From positions 62,001 to 126,000 of the forward strand of contig JACPDW010000006.1 in assembly GCA_016183815.1 (NCBI GenBank): a stretch of DNA of 64,000 nucleotides, written 5' to 3'. Source of the DNA: Flavobacteriia bacterium. GTDB taxonomy: Bacteria > Bacteroidota > Bacteroidia > Flavobacteriales_D > Crocinitomicaceae. Position 1 is the stretch's first letter, and the number at the start of each line of letters is the position of its first letter. Of this stretch, positions 63,413-64,000 are shown in pieces. A model generated the notes under the pieces. It saw only the letters and a list, made by a program, of their open reading frames with translations. It was not told the DNA's origin and searched no databases. The position numbers were made by a program, and so were the translations under genes.

Positions 63413-64000
63413 TTGAAGAAAAATCAACGTAAAATACTCTTTTTCTTTTTATTAATCTTTTATTTTTTAATATTCCAAATTCATCAAAATCAATTTGAAC
63501 TTTTATTTCCTCTTGTTTTATTACTGTTTGTTTTAAGTCATTTTATACTAAAATCAATAAATAATAAGGAGTTTTATTTTCTTTTCTCGTCTATCGTTCT
63601 AATTGGATTTTTCTTTTCGCCAAATTTAAGTAATGATTATTACAGATTTTTATGGGATGGTAGTCTGATGCATTATGGATTAAATCCATACGATTTTACA
63701 CCAGAGTATATTTTAGAAAACCATAAAATTAAGGACAATAACCTTAAAGAGTTGTATATTTTTCTCGACCCATTAAGTAAAAAAAACTACTCCTGTTACC
63801 CTATAATTTCACAATTTTATTTTTATATTTCGACTTTCTCAACGAATATCTTTTTTAACCTTGTTTGTTTAAAAATATTTCTATTATCTACTATTATATT
63901 AGGCATTTATTTTTTGAATAAAATTTTGTTGTTGTTAAATAAAAGCAAGCAAATATTTTTTTGGTTTTTTCTTCACCCTCTGTTGATTATTGAAGGAATA
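63413..64000 (+). CDS. Membrane glycosyltransferase (mannosyltransferase-like), truncated by window edge
   Basis: Open for 196 codons from TTG 63413 to the window edge and clearly incomplete. The translation begins KKNQRKILFFFLLIFYFLIF and continues with hydrophobic segments around a first periplasmic loop containing LSNDYYRFLWDGSLMHYGLNPYDFTPEYIL, the pattern of GT-C-type polyprenyl-sugar-dependent mannosyltransferases (GT87/GT39-like). An ATG at 63402 is one base out of frame because of a run of ten T; with eleven T the start would be ATG. It follows the GT2 gene closely and would be the third gene in the cluster. Confidence 0.6.
   Translation, partial: MKKNQRKILFFFLLIFYFLIFQIHQNQFELLFPLVLLLFVLSHFILKSINNKEFYFLFSSIVLIGFFFSPNLSNDYYRFLWDGSLMHYGLNPYDFTPEYILENHKIKDNNLKELYIFLDPLSKKNYSCYPIISQFYFYISTFSTNIFFNLVCLKIFLLSTIILGIYFLNKILLLLNKSKQIFFWFFLHPLLIIEGI

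Noticed and set aside
1-64000. tRNA or rRNA genes
   Set aside because: None of the intergenic regions contains a tRNA-like cloverleaf or rRNA-like sequence that I could recognise by eye; a covariance-model scan was not possible.

Overview
This 64 kb window is chromosomal DNA of a low-GC bacterium (about 30% G+C by eye, not computed) of the Bacteroidota, most likely order Flavobacteriales. The evidence is type IX secretion signals (two type-A C-terminal sorting domains and one gliding-motility-associated type-B domain), the pdhA/pdhC pair next to cdd, Bat-type VWA genes behind MoxR, PafA-like phosphatase, an HU-CCDC81/SPOR protein, near absence of Shine-Dalgarno sequences, and many -7 boxes of the Bacteroidota form TAnnTTTG. 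Family or genus cannot be fixed from this. No tRNA, rRNA, CRISPR array or intact insertion sequence was seen.

Layout. 1-4.9 kb (minus strand): edge-truncated PA-domain secreted protein, a DUF438/PAS gene coupled to a YhcC-like radical SAM gene, transaldolase-like fsa, the SRP RNA gene, and gdhA. 4.9-10.8 kb (plus): lipoprotein, half-size TauE/SafE protein and M20 amidohydrolase, then recQ and an HU-CCDC81/SPOR protein. 10.9-16.5 kb (minus): tight six-gene run ACT-domain protein - cdd - lipoprotein - pdhA - pdhC - bioA. 16.6-26.7 kb: cmk and efp diverge; then lipB, a serine hydrolase, a small conserved protein and a large cell-surface adhesin-like protein; then yidC, broken by a frameshift, and a multi-pass membrane protein. 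26.7-31.2 kb is an accessory patch: DUF4143 ATPase, a HigB/HigA-like toxin-antitoxin pair, and a membrane-anchored coiled-coil protein with a TIR/deoxyribosyltransferase-like domain, the last flanked by nested inverted repeats. 31.2-39.5 kb: alpha/beta hydrolase, marR + outer-membrane barrel + wecB, OmpA protein, YdeI, YciI and SIMPL proteins. 39.6-41.8 kb is a second accessory patch: C5 cytosine methyltransferase plus a frameshifted restriction endonuclease. 41.8-48.5 kb: GH3-family ligase and the moxR-DUF58-batA-batB run. 48.6-56.2 kb: dnaN, wzz-like and O-antigen-ligase-like genes, thiolase, secreted serine hydrolase, DUF1015. 56.2-56.5 kb: a palindromic MITE-like element. 56.5-64 kb: secreted BNR-repeat protein, PafA-like phosphatase, and a glycosyltransferase cluster running off the end.

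How it fits together. Most of the window is core metabolism and envelope function (PDH, biotin, lipoate transfer, GDH, SRP/YidC membrane insertion, polysaccharide and surface proteins). The two accessory patches each begin with a copy of the same ~65-bp sequence carrying a perfect TTG-N19-TAAATTTG promoter, which makes them the most interesting parts for undescribed biology. Four places (yidC, the endonuclease, the start of the large surface protein, the start of the last gene) look like single-base indels; this pattern may mean residual assembly errors rather than real gene decay and should be settled first.
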